64,000 bases of DNA from Bactericera cockerelli (GCA_024516035.1 CM044964.1:14438449-14502448), one strand, 5' to 3'; numbered from the stretch's first letter, positions 23,441 to 34,564 are shown. The notes: generated by a model not told the origin, from the letters alone. A program made the numbers and translations.

Positions 23441-25565
23441 CGATATTTTTCTTTATTTTTTTTAATCATACAATATTTCAGCACAGAGAAAGTACTTTTA
23501 AGATTTTTTCAAAGAAATCAAGATGTATTTTCCTACAAAAGGCTTGCCTACATAAATTTTTAAGGTTTTAATAAATTTACCTTAAACCCTGACAGTACTG
23601 AGCCACACAATCGTGAGGCCCCTCTCACTCCAATGCTGAGTTTGGTAAGTGTGGGTTATAAATGAAACCCAGATATTGGTCTCATTAACCACAGACACGG
23701 ATAGGAACTATCCACATGCTCATCCATCTCAAATGTCACCGAGTCATGACATTCCTCACAAATTGTCCTCACGAGGTGAAGTGTAAAGTTACAAAAGGGT
23801 AGTTTATCATATCAGAACTAAGTGACGTGGCCACAAATCAAACCTTATGATCGGTGCATTCCGTTGGATAAGTTAGATGTAATCCAACACCAATTTAGAG
23901 TTTTGTCAAGTATAGTATAAGTAATTGAGTAGTGCTTTATATTTCAGGACGAGACTTCAGAGAGTCTTGTTACTCGTGTTACATTGAGAATGATGAGGTG
24001 ATATTTAAATGTTCTCTCATTGCACAAAGAGATACCAAGCGAAACCTTTGTGCTAAATAGCAGCTTTCAAGGTATTGATGTCACTATGGAGGATTAATTT
24101 TATTACTTTTTATCACCTATACGAGTAAGGTATAGAAATGCCAGCAAATGGCAGTTAAAACACCGCCACTGGCGTCACCGAGTTTTTTCAAAAGTTTCGT
24201 GCTGCGTTATCTATATATTTATGACTTTTGTACCGAATTTCAAGTCTCTAGCTTATGCCGTTCTTGAGATATTTTGTTTACAGACACACAGACAGACAGA
24301 CCCACGGACAAATGACTGAAGTTTTGGTTTTAAGTTCTGGGGACCCTAAAACGTGTTTTGGCACTAAAAACTGACTATCGAAAATTTCGGGTGATTCCAT
24401 TACTTTCATTTCTGTAGGATAAGGAAAGTAAAAATTCTATCAATTCAACAAATATACAACATGTTTAAAAGCATATTAGATGAAAACTTCTTCCAAGTCC
24501 TCATGAACTGGGAGCGTTCCTAACATGCTGCAATTGCTGTATTGCCCTTCTGCATTGCTCTTCACATAAGTATCTTTACATGAAAATAGTTACATGAGAA
24601 AAACTCAAACAGTACATCAATTTTACAACAACAAAATATACAGGCTCAGAACCTGGCTGATAAAACTGCAAATTTCAAGGAGGAAAGTATTTCTCTTTTT
24701 TGGCCAATCAATTATGAACAAATGTTTTTAATAATGTAAAATACACACACAAGTTAAATTTATAGTTTTACCTAAATTATTTTAGCTTCAAATTTTTGTT
24801 CCCAAATGAGATTACAGCGGCGCCAAGAGAAGCAAAAGGACAACTCAAAATGACATAGCTACGTTACCCACCTGTCTACTAATGTAGAGACTATGGATGG
24901 ATGTGAAAACTCAAGCACTCTGGTGTAGAAATAAGGAGTGGGTGGTTCAATATCAAAATCAGGTATTTATGTCCGATTCCTATAAAATGATGAGTTCAAA
25001 AAGATAAAAGCAAAAACTGTAAGCAAGGTATCCATAGGTTATGTGCAGAAGGTATCTAAATTGGAAGTACCTAAAAGACTTGTGTTTTTTTTTAACGCCA
25101 TTTTTTCGTTTCTATGAAGTTGTGAACTTTAGGAAATAGTAAATAAACGCTGAAAAGTATCAAGAGGGAGGGAGAGAAAAAAAAAAAAAAAACAATCAAT
25201 TAGCCCCATGATGAAATCTTGGATCCAATTAAAATTTCATTTATTCCGAATTTCGTAATAATTGAGAAAAAAATTCATAAGACTAGGGGAGAGGAGTTTG
25301 ATTGATTTTTCTTCAATCATGAAAATGAGCACAACATGTTATTTCAATTTTCACCCTGGAGACCAAAGATTGAATTTCTTTTCAGCCAAAAAAAAAAAAA
25401 AATAGTAATGAGCATTGGAATTGTACCCTTCTATTTAATAGCTAAATCAAATAATTATGTAGTATTAATTGTTTCCCAATTTATAAAATTCATTAAGAGT
25501 TTTGTTTTATACAAATTTAAACTTTGAAAATTATTTGCCATTTGAAAATTAAAAAGTTGTGTCAT
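23441..25565. other. No gene seen; possible transposon fragment at 24108-24435
   Basis: AT-rich. At 24108-24435 a segment with a (CAGA)n motif (ACAGACACACAGACAGACAG) and an end GATAAGGAAAGTA looks transposon-derived. No clear terminal duplication was found. The remainder shows no coding signal. Confidence 0.4.
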
Positions 25566-25918
25566 TCTTCTTCCTACTCTTCACTAGAGCAGTCACAAAT
25601 TTTTCGCTCCGTGTTATTTACATTTTTTCTGTTATTATTTAAAGTTTTGAACATTTAATTTTGCATAGTCATTTCAAAGAAGAGCTTAATCATGTCTGAT
25701 TGACTATTTTTCCGTTTAAAACAGTTTTTTACCTTTTTTCAATGAACTTTCCCTTTTTTTCTTGTGATAGTAGTGTTTTCTATTTCTACCTTTATTCCCA
25801 TCCATATAATAACATGATTTCTACCATTATTACTTATTGATCCCGTTCACAATTTTTCCAGATTTCAGCCACTCACTTTATTTTATTCCGTGAACTCAGA
25901 AGAAATTTTCTCTCCGTT

Positions 25919-27334
25919 ATGACTTCATTCTCTTCCATTCTTTCCCGAAGTTCTACTTTTTCCCACAAGAGGCCAGCAGCTCCATCATCCTTCAGTTCTT
26001 CCTTTTCTCTTCAATCTCAATCCAAGCCAGCAAATGATTCCCTAATGCTCCCTCTCGAATGTGCTTTCTTTCTCCCATGTATAGATTCCATCTCAATTGA
26101 TAAATATTTTATTGCTGTTGGAAATCTCCTTGATGGTGATTTTCAGCAAATAATCTATGGAGGAAGAAATGGTTCCAGAATAGTCATGCATCTTTCTTCT
26201 CAAAGTGTATTGAATGATTTCGCTGTCAAAAATGAATCCGTTACTATAGACGATCATATTTTACCGGTAAGAAAACTTATTGATCCAGGACTCATTTTGT
26301 ACCTGCATAATGTGGCTCCCCATATTCCTAACGAATTGTTAGTCAATGAGCTTAAAAAAAGTGCTCGTCTCATGTCTGACATAAAGTTGACAAATTATGG
26401 TATGCGAGATTACCGCTTGCGGCACATCCTAGCGTACAAGCGACAAGTTCAGATGCGGACAGAGGACAAAGAAAAAATCCCTACTAACATAACTGTTATA
26501 TGTAGAAACGTCCCACATACAATCTATTTATCTTTTGACACCCCAAGATGTTTCAGCTGCGGAAAGGAGGGACATGTCTCCAAAAACTGTCCTGATTCGA
26601 CTCCAGCTCATTCAGTCCAACAAAGATTGGAGAAAATTAATCATACATCTTCTCCACCCTTAGAAGAAATTATCTCCCCTTCTTCTCCACCTTTGGACGA
26701 AAATATCTCCCCTTCAAGTCCCCTACCTCCTCCTCCCCCGCCCAGCCAGTTCAGTGATAAAAACTCGGAGATGGAAATCTGTGAAGAATCTAACACTCCG
26801 CAAAATGATTTCTTCCCGAAATTCTCCTCCCCTCTTTCTTCCTCTTTAGAATCTCTGGGAGAGCCGGCCATCACTACACCCCAAGTATCAACCGCTACGT
26901 CCGCAACTGAGGAGTTTCCTGCCCTCCCCGAACTCAAAAATCCAGAAAGCGCGAAGAACAACAAGAGAACCGCCCCCAGCTCAGAGACTCAAAATGAAAA
27001 GAAAATCAAAACCTCCTCCTCCCCCTCTGCGGATCCAGAACTCTCTGAGGGTTTTAAATCCTTGGTATCAAAAATAATAACTGATACCAAGGAAACCTCT
27101 GTGACGGCAGATGATTTCTGTAATCTTTTGGGCAAGCTTAGAAATGCCCAGAAGAAACAGGAGATTGTCGCCCAATCTGATCTTCCCCTCATCAACCTGA
27201 AGAACATTCTCAAACACGTCCATTCTTCCCCAGACACTTCCCCTAACATGAAGTCTAGGATTACTCGCCTTCTAAAAACAGTTTTTCCAGATCACAAAAT
27301 GATGCTGAAAAATGTTGAAAATAATACTGCATAA
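25919..27334 (+). CDS. LINE ORF1 (gag-like nucleic-acid chaperone)
   Basis: An intact 471-codon frame. Residues about 1-40 are serine-rich. Residues about 45-200 form a folded region of the kind that precedes the knuckle in I/Jockey ORF1 proteins. A single zinc knuckle C-X2-C-X4-H-X4-C lies at residues 211-224 (CFSCGKEGHVSKNC). The next 150 residues are S/P-rich with a polyproline stretch, then FPALPE, a basic KRTAPS/KKIK segment and a helical C terminus. Such proteins bind element RNA and form the ribonucleoprotein. It starts at the first ATG of the frame after an AT-rich leader. Many relatives have three knuckles, so one here is a distinguishing trait. It is open throughout, implying a fairly young insertion. 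Confidence 0.85.
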   Translation: MTSFSSILSRSSTFSHKRPAAPSSFSSSFSLQSQSKPANDSLMLPLECAFFLPCIDSISIDKYFIAVGNLLDGDFQQIIYGGRNGSRIVMHLSSQSVLNDFAVKNESVTIDDHILPVRKLIDPGLILYLHNVAPHIPNELLVNELKKSARLMSDIKLTNYGMRDYRLRHILAYKRQVQMRTEDKEKIPTNITVICRNVPHTIYLSFDTPRCFSCGKEGHVSKNCPDSTPAHSVQQRLEKINHTSSPPLEEIISPSSPPLDENISPSSPLPPPPPPSQFSDKNSEMEICEESNTPQNDFFPKFSSPLSSSLESLGEPAITTPQVSTATSATEEFPALPELKNPESAKNNKRTAPSSETQNEKKIKTSSSPSADPELSEGFKSLVSKIITDTKETSVTADDFCNLLGKLRNAQKKQEIVAQSDLPLINLKNILKHVHSSPDTSPNMKSRITRLLKTVFPDHKMMLKNVENNTA

Positions 27335-27453
27335 CATTATAGTTATGAATATGTAATTTAAAATGACACTTTTATTTTTATTTATTTTTTCTCTTTACTT
27401 CTACTTATTATGTTTATTGAATTTTTTGTAAACTTTACTGTTCTTTCTTCAGG

Positions 27454-29526
27454 ATGGATTTTCTTTCTGTTCACTTGTACATTTTTTCTCTGTTAGTTTA
27501 CATGAACAATTTTTCACTCATTCAGTGGAATGTAAACGGTTATTTTAGCCGTCTTCCTTACATACAAAAAATTATAAACGATAAATCCCCCTCAGTTGCC
27601 TGTTTTCAGGAAACCAATTTAAAAATTTCAAATCAACCGAATCTCAGAAATTATAACTTTTTCCGTAGGGATCGTGACCTCACTTCATGCGGATCAGCTA
27701 GTGGTGGAGTTGCGACACTGATTCATAAATCTATTCGAGCGAAAGTATGTAATATTCAATCAGACTTTGAGGTAATTGTTGTGGAAATTCATGTCCCTAA
27801 AAAGTTACAAATTTGTAATGTATACATTCCTCCTGATAAGAGATTTTCCTCTATGGATCTAGAAGACTTATCAAATCAACTTCACCCACCTTTCATTATC
27901 CTTGGTGACTTTAACAGTCATAACATGTTGTGGGGTTCTGACTCTACAAATATGCGAGGTAATGAAGTTGAAAAGTGGTTTTTAAACAAAAATATCCATT
28001 TACTAAATGATGGTAGTAAAACTTATGTAAGTATGTCATACAATTCTTCTCTGCCCTTGATTTATCTCTATGTTCTACGGATATTGGTCTTTATCTCTCA
28101 TGGAGTGTTGACAAATATCTACATGACTCAGATCACTACCCTATTTTTGTGAATTCCCTCCAGCGAGAAGAAGGAAATGTATACAGTAATTCCTCTAAAT
28201 GGCATTATGACAGAGCTGATTGGGGCGGTTTTACTTCCCAACTCCATATGAAACACCGGAATATGATCCTGAACCCAGATACCAGCCTAGCTATAGAAGA
28301 GTTTACCGCTGATATTATTACTGCTTGTGAAAACAATGTCCCTCGTTCCAACCCCCAGAATATGAAACAGCGTGTTGCATGGTGGAATGAGGATTGCTAC
28401 AAAACTATCAAAGAGAAAAATAAATATTTCAGAAAATACAAGAGAACAATGTGTCTGGATGATTTTATTCTTTTCAAGAAAGCTCGCGCTTTAAGTAGAA
28501 AAGCTGTTTGGTCAGCCAAAAAAGAGTCGTGGAAAAAATTTATTGGGTCAATCAATTTCAACTCTTCCAGTAAAGAAGCTTGGTCCAAAGCAAAAAAAAT
28601 TCTTGGGAAGAAATCAGAACAGTTCGGTATTCCTTCTCTATCTATTGGCCCTGATGTTATTACAGACAATAAACAAATAGCTGACATCCTGGTAGATAAG
28701 TTTCACACCAACTCGGATCTCTCCCAGCACAGTGAACTTTTTCGGTCACATAAAGAAGAAACAGAAATACTACCTTTTTCATTTTCAAAAAATAACTCCG
28801 ATTCCTATAATTCTCCTATTACAATGAAAGAAATTGAACGTGTACTGCAAAATCGGAAAAATTCATCTCCTGGTATGGATGGAATATCATATCATATGCT
28901 TAAAAAATTACCAAAGTCATCATTATTGATACTAAATAAAATATATAATAGAATATGGTACTCAGGAGTAATTCCATTGAAATGGAAGGAATTTATTTTG
29001 TCTCCGATCCCTAAACCCAATAAAAACCTTGAGTCTCCTGAGAGCTATAGACCGATCACTTTAGCTTCATGTTTATTCAAAATATTAGAAAAAATCGTGA
29101 ATGACCGTCTCTACTTCACGCTCTATAGTAAAAATTTTTTCAATAAAAACCAATGTGGCTTCCGTAAGCAGCACAGCACTACCGATTCCTTAGTACACCT
29201 GGAAAATGAAATATTGGATGCATTCGCTAATCAGGAACATTGTATTGCAGTCAGTCTAGATATCCTTCGTGCATACGAAACTACCTGGATCTACAGGGTA
29301 CTGAAAATTCTTCAAGACATAAACCTCAAAGGAAACCTAATGTTTTTTATACAGAATCTCCACCAAGATAGAATTTTCCGAGTTCGACTAGGCTCAGTAC
29401 TGTCTAAATCTAAGCGACAAGAGAATGGTATTAGCCAAGGCCTATCAATTAGTTGTACACTTTTTCTCGTTGCAATTAATGATATTACTTCAAATGTTCA
29501 TACTAAAGTTAAAAGTTGTATTTTTG
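27454..29526 (+). pseudogene. LINE ORF2: endonuclease + reverse transcriptase, frameshifted and incomplete
   Basis: The first frame, with a likely start at 27502, has endonuclease motifs QWNVNG, CFQETN, SGGVATLI, NVYIPP and LGDFNSHNMLWGS. Near 28045 homology shifts to another frame, where ALDLSLC and HDSDHYPIFVN complete the endonuclease. The reverse-transcriptase frame (28149 onward) has SPGMDGIS, YRPITLAS, FRKQHSTTDSL, LDILRAYE (motif A, with AYE where AYD is usual) and ISQGLSISCTLF. The FADD motif, thumb and tail would lie in or beyond the Ns. The frameshift makes the copy defective unless it is a sequencing error. Confidence 0.85.
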
Positions 29527-29626
29527 NNNNNNNNNNNNNNNNNNNNNNNNNNNNNNNNNNNNNNNNNNNNNNNNNNNNNNNNNNNNNNNNNNNNNNNNNN
29601 NNNNNNNNNNNNNNNNNNNNNNNNNN
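29527..29626. other. Assembly gap, 100 N
   Basis: Exactly 100 Ns, the usual placeholder for unknown length. The LINE stops on its left, and a CT/GA-rich tract starts on its right, so the distance is unknown. Confidence 0.98.
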
Positions 29627-30000
29627 CTCTCTCTCTTTCTTGTGTTTACCGTGAATATCGTAAACAATATCTCATTATCCAAGCTGAACTTGAGCTGGAA
29701 ACTTTATGTTCTGTAAAATGTTATTTTTTGAAAAGAAAACAGGACTGGAGGGTCGATGCAGATAGAAAGAGAAATAGAGAAAGAGATAGGGAGGAGGAAA
29801 GAGAGAATGACAGGAAGAGAGGGAGATAGAGAAAGAAAGAGAGAATGGGAGAGAGAGAGGGATATATAAATGTATAAATACAGGGAGAGCGAGAGAATAA
29901 GAGAGAGAGAAAGAAAAGATTTCCTCTCTAGGAAGGAAAGATCAACAGTGAGAGAAAGAAAAACAATAGGAAGAGAAAACAGAAAAAGAAAAAGGAAATT
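29627..30000 (+). repeat. GA-rich low-complexity tract
   Basis: GAAAGAGA/GGGAGA words dominate; the open R/E/K frames are not genes. Confidence 0.75.
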
Positions 30001-30004
30001 TGAT

Positions 30005-30300
30005 CCCTCGTTATGCCGAGTATTCCCGGCCCAAGCCAGGCTGGGAGAGATTCATGTGGTATGGATTGATGGTTTTTGTGTTCTGGCGAATGGAGGATAA
30101 AACCGCCATGCCAAATGAAATCCTATATTCAAGAGAGGTTGAGTTAAAAAGGAAATCTGTACGGATAATATCTCTCCGGATAATTTACGGGCTTTACCTA
30201 TGGCAATCTCTTCTAGCCAATCCTTATAAATTCTGGTTTGGGCTAAGAAATTAGGCAATAATCCCACCCTTTAGTTAGGACATCTGTATTTATAAGTATT
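30005..30300 (+). repeat. SINE core fragment followed by LINE-like tail
   Basis: TTCCCGGCCCAAGCCAGGCTGGG, ATTCATGTGG and GGCGAATGGAGGATAAAACC are the shared SINE core. From about 30185, CCTATGGCAATCTCTTCTAGCC and CCCACCCTTTAGTTAGGAC match the tail family seen at 8497 and 48500. Confidence 0.6.
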
Positions 30301-31040
30301 CCCCCTTTTTCCCCCGCGACTGGAGTCTCAGTGAGAATATTTCAATATCTTTTCTTAGTACGCACTTAAGACCTAAAAGTGACTATAATGTCAAATTTCA
30401 TACTCCTAGGATAAGCCAGTGCTGAGAAATCGAGATGAATGAGGGATGTTAACTTTCTCATGTAGAAGTATAGAAGATAGAATTAATGTATTTTTCTTTT
30501 TTTCTTGATTTTAATTATTTTGTATTTTATTTGTTTTCATTACTTGTTTGTATTTTTTCTTCTAATAAAGTATTCATAATCGAGGAAATTTGAAAATTTT
30601 ACGTATAGAATATTGTGTCACTATTCTATATCTATATGCTCTAATATCCACACATCCTCTACATTAAATATAAAACATACTTTTTATGTACATATCCTCA
30701 TGAAATACATAATTTATGTAATATAATATTTTTTTTTACGAGCATATTTTTGTCGAGTTTGTTCGGGAGGTTGCAAGTAATGTTGCAAAAGTTATGGATA
30801 ACTTGCAGTTGACATTTATTCCAAATTTTGAGCGCTTAAAAGAGTTGACCCAAATACTTCGGGGATGTTGGTTGGGTGAATTTGCCCGCCCTATTGTATA
30901 CAGGGTGATGTAAGGAGTCTGTGAGTTTTTTTTTTATTAACAACGTTGTCGTCGCTTTCAATTGCATGCACTTTTCCCAAATAACTTGGGGTCGTCTGGT
31001 CGTCATTGAAGTCTTGTTCTCCACTTGCTTCTGTATAGTG
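30301..31040. other. No gene seen
   Basis: AT-rich sequence; nothing recognised. The 5' exons of the adenylyl cyclase gene were not found here. Confidence 0.5.
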
Positions 31041-31044
31041 CGTC

Positions 31045-31175
31045 CTCCTCCTTCCAATCCCAAACCTCTTCCAATCCAACCCCTTCCAATCCAACCCCTT
31101 CCAACCCAACCCTCTTCCAACCAAACCCCTTCCAATCCAACCCCTTCCAAACAAACACTGTCAAACCCATTTTTA
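31045..31175 (+). repeat. 15-bp minisatellite (CCCCTTCCAATCCAA)
   Basis: About eight copies with small changes; they encode NPTPS-like repeats in one frame. Low-complexity, not a gene. Confidence 0.75.
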
Positions 31176-31204
31176 CCCTTACCCATCATTGTACTCAATA
31201 TAAG

Positions 31205-31360
31205 TATTTACCGACCTCAGGAGCTTGATCGATAAGGCGGCGGACTTGAAACCTGGAGGTCGGTGGTTAAAATCCCGGTTTCAGCAAATCTACGCTGCGC
31301 TGAGGCGAGTTTCAGTAATTGTGATATCACAGAAGTGATTAACACAAATGTGATAACTTT
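31205..31360 (+). repeat. tRNA-headed SINE, family A
   Basis: ACCGACCTCAGGAGCTTGAT start, B-box-like GGTCGGTGGTTAAAATCCC, and TGATATCACAGAAGTGATTA body, shared with 44903 and 63352. Confidence 0.75.
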
Positions 31361-31471
31361 TTAAAAAAAGTATTATTTTTTTTTTCTTTATTTGTTACAT
31401 TACTACATTATCAAATATAATTATGGCAAAAAATGTATTCTTAAACAATGTATTTGTTTGGTGTGTTCCAG

Positions 31472-31669
31472 ACGAGACGCAAGGGGACGCGATGATCCCG
31501 GTGTTCAAGAGGGGCGTCCTGTACAAGGGCATCTACTGCCCCTCCCTCACCAACAGCTTCCGGGAGTCCTCCCTGGAGCACTCCTACCAGCGCTACTCAC
31601 ACCGGCAGCGGCAGAAGTCGCTCATCATAGTCAACCTGGTGGATATGGCGCTCAAAGCAGTGCTTACCG
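31472..31669 (+). CDS. Ac78C: Adenylyl cyclase (ADCY8/Ac78C-like), first visible exon
   Basis: Membrane adenylyl cyclase makes cAMP from ATP at the plasma membrane. This exon encodes about 66 residues: an acidic start (DETQGDAM), RGVLYKGIYCPSLTNSF, LEHSYQRYSHRQRQKS, then VNLVDMALKAVL leading into the first membrane helix. The KGIYCPSLTNSF ... YQRY ... RQRQKS pattern corresponds to the segment before helix 1 of vertebrate ADCY8 (RGVIFPTLRNSF ... LYQRYF ... QRRKS), which separates this type from the other cyclases. The acceptor is GTGTTCCAG and the donor G/GTGAGA. It enters after one base of a codon and exits in phase 1. The start codon and N-terminal calmodulin-binding region must lie further upstream, possibly outside the window. 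Confidence 0.9.
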
Positions 31670-31708
31670 GTGAGATGTATATGTATAGCTCAACTGTTAA
31701 TACAGCAG

Positions 31709-32005
31709 TTAACCCATTGCCTACCATGGGTAGCACATTTGCAAGACATTGGTATTGCCTGGGGTACCGGGGTTGCATATATGCTAGACACCTTTGAACC
31801 TTCTTGGGTACCATGTATAGCATATATGCAAGACAATTTGTCTAGCACATAATTATGCTATACACGGTCCCTAGTGACAAGGAAATATGGGTTTTTCTTC
31901 TGAGGGACCGCGTGTTGCACATATTCTAGACAGGTGATTTTGAGTAAAATACCCTTGGTCCCCAGGGCAAGTTTCATAAAAATGGCTTGGTAGGCAATGG
32001 GTTAA
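31709..32005. mobile_element. TTAA-flanked MITE (piggyBac-type), family 1
   Basis: Both ends carry TTAA followed by inverted repeats: TTAACCCATTGCCTACCA at the left and TTGGTAGGCAATGGGTTAA at the right. Internal GCATATATGCTAGACA and GCATATATGCAAGACA words repeat. TTAA duplication with CCC-type ends fits a piggyBac derivative. No transposase. Confidence 0.75.
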
Positions 32006-32109
32006 TAGTTAATACAGCAGATTGCATAATCTTAATATTACATTAGGATTCATTGTCATCTGGACTAATTCATAGCCACAATATTGAAAGCTTGACATTT
32101 AGCAGTCTA

Positions 32110-32328
32110 ATGGTCGGTTCTACGAATCTTGAAAAACACGAAACCGGGGATTGGGAACGTTAGTTTCAAAAGGATTCGTCAAATTAGTCAAATTACCCCT
32201 CAAAATTGAGAAATAGAGAGCAAAACCCTCGATTTACTGCACCAGCTCTAATTTGACAAATTCTTTTGGAACTAACGTTCCCAATACCCAGTTTCGTGTT
32301 TTTCAAGATTCGTAGAACCGACCATAAG
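32110..32328. repeat. Foldback element with arms of about 55-60 bp
   Basis: ATGGTCGGTTCTACGAATCT and its reverse complement AGATTCGTAGAACCGACCAT bound the element. Pairing continues inward through AAAACACGAAAC, GGGAACGTTAGTT and AATTTGACAAATTC-like words. Probable MITE; no clear target duplication. Confidence 0.75.
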
Positions 32329-32400
32329 ACTAGTTGCGACCTTATTTGGACTCATCAGTTAGACATAGCTCTCATTAGAGAAACAAGGGAATAAATTCAA

Positions 32401-32914
32401 TTTGTTAGACATCCAATATGTAACAAAGTATATATTCATAATATGAGACTAAGATTTATTGCCATCTCATATTATGAATATAAGCGTATTTTTGTTACAT
32501 ATTGGATGTCAAACTTGTTGAATTTATTAGCTAATAATAAAGTCCAACATAGTTATAAGAGAACTCAAGGAACCGTAATTTTCTTATCTAATATTCAGGT
32601 TTCTCTTATAAATAGGTTATTTTTCCCTTATGGAGAGCTAAATTTGACCTGGAAATATTTGTTAGACATCCAATATGTAACAAAGTATATATTCATAATA
32701 TGAGACTAAGATTTATTGCCATCTCATATTATGAATATAAGCGTATTTTTGTTACATATTGGATGTCAAACTTGTTGAATTTATTAGCTAATAATAAAGT
32801 CCAACATAGTTATAAGAGAACTCAAGGAACCGTAATTTTCTTATCTAATATTCAGGTTTCTCTTATAAATAGGTTATTTTTCCCTTATGGAGAGCTAAAT
32901 TTGACTGGAAATAT
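32401..32914 (+). repeat. 257-bp tandem duplication containing a palindrome
   Basis: Two nearly identical 257-bp copies. Each contains inverted arms TAGACATCCAATATGTAACA / TGTTACATATTGGATGTCAA with a further ATTCATAATATGAGA / TCTCATATTATGAAT pair inside. The palindrome suggests a MITE that was duplicated with its flank. Confidence 0.85.
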
Positions 32915-32939
32915 TTCTCTTATACCCAGGTTCGAAATG

Positions 32940-33020
32940 CATTGATAAAAATATACCGGAATGTCATGGATGTAAAAGTAAAGTGCCCTGAAGTAATGCG
33001 AAAGCGGTCACAAGCAGAAC
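32940..33020 (+). repeat. SINE 3' fragment
   Basis: CCGGAATGTCATGGATGTAA and AGTGCCCTGAAGTAATGCGAA match the body of the SINE at 62665-62850. Confidence 0.55.
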
Positions 33021-33121
33021 CACCTTTTTTTATTATTTTAAGTATAAATAATCTTTTAAAATTTTCTTTAAAAAAAAAAACATTTTCTATTCAACCATTT
33101 CATAATCGACTCTTCCAACAG

Positions 33122-33301
33122 CTGCCTGGATCTCCTACAACGACAAAAACCTGTCACAAGTGGATGGCACCCAGTTCTCCTGGACAGTCTACAGTATGCT
33201 GTCTAACCTGGCCATGTGTCTGCTGGGGTGGTGGCGCTGCTTCGCCAATAACTACCTGCAGTGGGCGGCTGTGGGCACTTGGATCCTGCTCAACACGCAA
33301 G
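33122..33301 (+). CDS. Ac78C: Adenylyl cyclase (ADCY8/Ac78C-like), exon 2 of visible series
   Basis: 180 bases, phase 1 in and phase 1 out. The acceptor is CTTCCAACAG and the donor CAAG/GTATTT. It encodes about 60 residues: an extracellular loop (WISYNDKNLSQVDG), helix 2 (FSWTVYSMLSNLAMCLLGWW), a short basic turn (RCFANN) and helix 3 (YLQWAAVGTWILLNTQ). The helix 3 start corresponds to the YLQYSGVVTW segment of ADCY8. GC-rich codons stand out from the AT-rich introns. It helps form the first of two six-helix bundles. Confidence 0.92.
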
Positions 33302-33389
33302 GTATTTTTAGGGGGAACGTCCAGCATAGTGAAGCCTGTGATAGCTGGCGACCCTTTCACATTTCATTAATACGAGTAGAATAATAATA

Positions 33390-33556
33390 ATTAGTGGAAG
33401 GTAACCACCAGGCGAGGTTAATGCTCAAAGCATTCTCTACCACCTAACCCTCAGAGTCTTATTATCATGTGGTCACAAACTCAAATTAATGAGGAAAAAG
33501 TCATGCACCGGGTGGGATTCGAACTAACGGATCCCTCCGGTACCTGGATTACCACA
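33390..33556 (-). repeat. tRNA-headed SINE, family D
   Basis: TAGTGGAAGGTAACCACCAG, CACCTAACCCTCAGAGTCTT, then GGGTGGGATTCGAACTAACG (B box in minus orientation). An AAT-rich tail lies at the left. Confidence 0.75.
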
Positions 33557-33643
33557 GTGTTGTCTTATTTTAGGATACGGATGCATTACTGTCGTCTATA
33601 CTAAAACAGTGTTGTCAAGGACTCATAAAGTCAAGGCTAAAGC

Positions 33644-34329
33644 TTAACACTTTGAGCCCATGGATACCATAATATATGACTCTCAGCCGACATTTCACAA
33701 AGGACATGAGTACCATATATCGCCTCTGACAACACAAAGAGGCGTAAACCACATTTTCGAAATTTTACAGGAGAGCCAAAATGAGTTTTCTTGTGCATAA
33801 ATTTTCTGTTCACGGTAGGAACATTATCACTTCCCTGTACCCGTGAATGATCATACGAACTTTTTCTGTTGCCAAATTTGATTATTTAACTGTGACTATC
33901 GATTTACGCCTATTTGATTAGTCTGAAAAAGAGAAAATGAGGGATACGCCTGATTTTAATTTTTGTTGTATCTTTTCTTTGGATTATAATTGGGTTACGT
34001 CTATTTGTGAGAACAAAATATAGCACAAGTAGACTCAATCTAAGCAATAAAAACGATTTCTAAAATTTGTGGTTTACGCCTCTTTGTGTTGTCAGAGGCG
34101 ATATGACCCTCACCCGAAATTTGACTGTGGACATGTGTACTCTATATGGTATTCACGACCTACCTTTACTTTGAAGACATGAGTACTCTCTATGGTATTC
34201 GTTTCTATGTGTATCTCATAGGAAACAGGTTCTAGTGGTCCTTGGGAGCAATGTATGAGTGTTGGGTTCTGAAATTTGTGGTCCCTCGTGCTCACTCGCC
34301 GATCCCAGCTCTGGGGCTCAAAGTGTTAA
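33644..34329. mobile_element. TTAA-flanked MITE (piggyBac-type), family 2, with nested element
   Basis: Ends are TTAACACTTTGAGCCC and GGGGCTCAAAGTGTTAA with TTAA on both sides. Inside, at about 33717-34104, a second element has inverted ends CGCCTCTGACAACACAAAGA and TCTTTGTGTTGTCAGAGGCG extended by GGCGTAAACCACA pairing. The inner element therefore inserted into the outer one. No coding capacity is visible. Confidence 0.75.
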
Positions 34330-34370
34330 TATGTTCTTGTCTGTACTAATACAGTGTTGCGACATTTCAG

Positions 34371-34552
34371 GATTCATCAGTCAAGGCATAGGCTTGAACA
34401 ACAAAGAGTACCTCATCTGGTACATTCTCTTCATTGTGTTCGTGACGTATGCCATGTTGCCGCTACCACTCAAGTGGTGTTTCATTGGCGGCTGCACCAC
34501 GTCCATTCTCCATGTGATAATCACCGCCCGGATCAAACTGCACAAGGGACCG
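34371..34552 (+). CDS. Ac78C: Adenylyl cyclase (ADCY8/Ac78C-like), exon 3 of visible series
   Basis: 182 bases, phase 1 in and phase 0 out. The acceptor is GCGACATTTCAG and the donor CCG/GTGAGTG. It encodes about 60 residues: GFISQGIGLNNKEYLIW, helix 4 (YILFIVFVTYAMLPLPLKW) and helix 5 (CFIGGCTTSILHVIITARI) followed by KLHKGP. The TYAMLPLPLKW motif is typical of Ca2+-stimulated cyclases (TYSMLPLPLTW in ADCY8). The following intron is 16.4 kb and full of mobile elements. Confidence 0.92.
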
Positions 34553-34564
34553 GTGAGTGAATGT

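Larger units (their letters stand above)
25566..29526 (+). mobile_element. I/Jockey-type non-LTR retrotransposon, truncated at the assembly gap
   Basis: A 5' untranslated leader of about 350 bases is followed by ORF1 (gag-like, one CCHC knuckle) and ORF2 (endonuclease plus reverse transcriptase). The two-ORF layout, apurinic-type endonuclease motifs and reverse-transcriptase motifs place it in the I/Jockey group of LINEs. ORF2 carries a frameshift, and the element runs into 100 Ns before the catalytic FADD box, so the 3' end is not visible. The start is an estimate. Confidence 0.8.

Noticed and set aside
31025..31235. An NPTPS-repeat protein
   Set aside because: It is a 15-bp minisatellite just upstream of a SINE, without gene signals.
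32443..32945. Two near-identical 80-residue frames
   Set aside because: They are the two copies of the 257-bp repeat; no homology and they lie in an intron.
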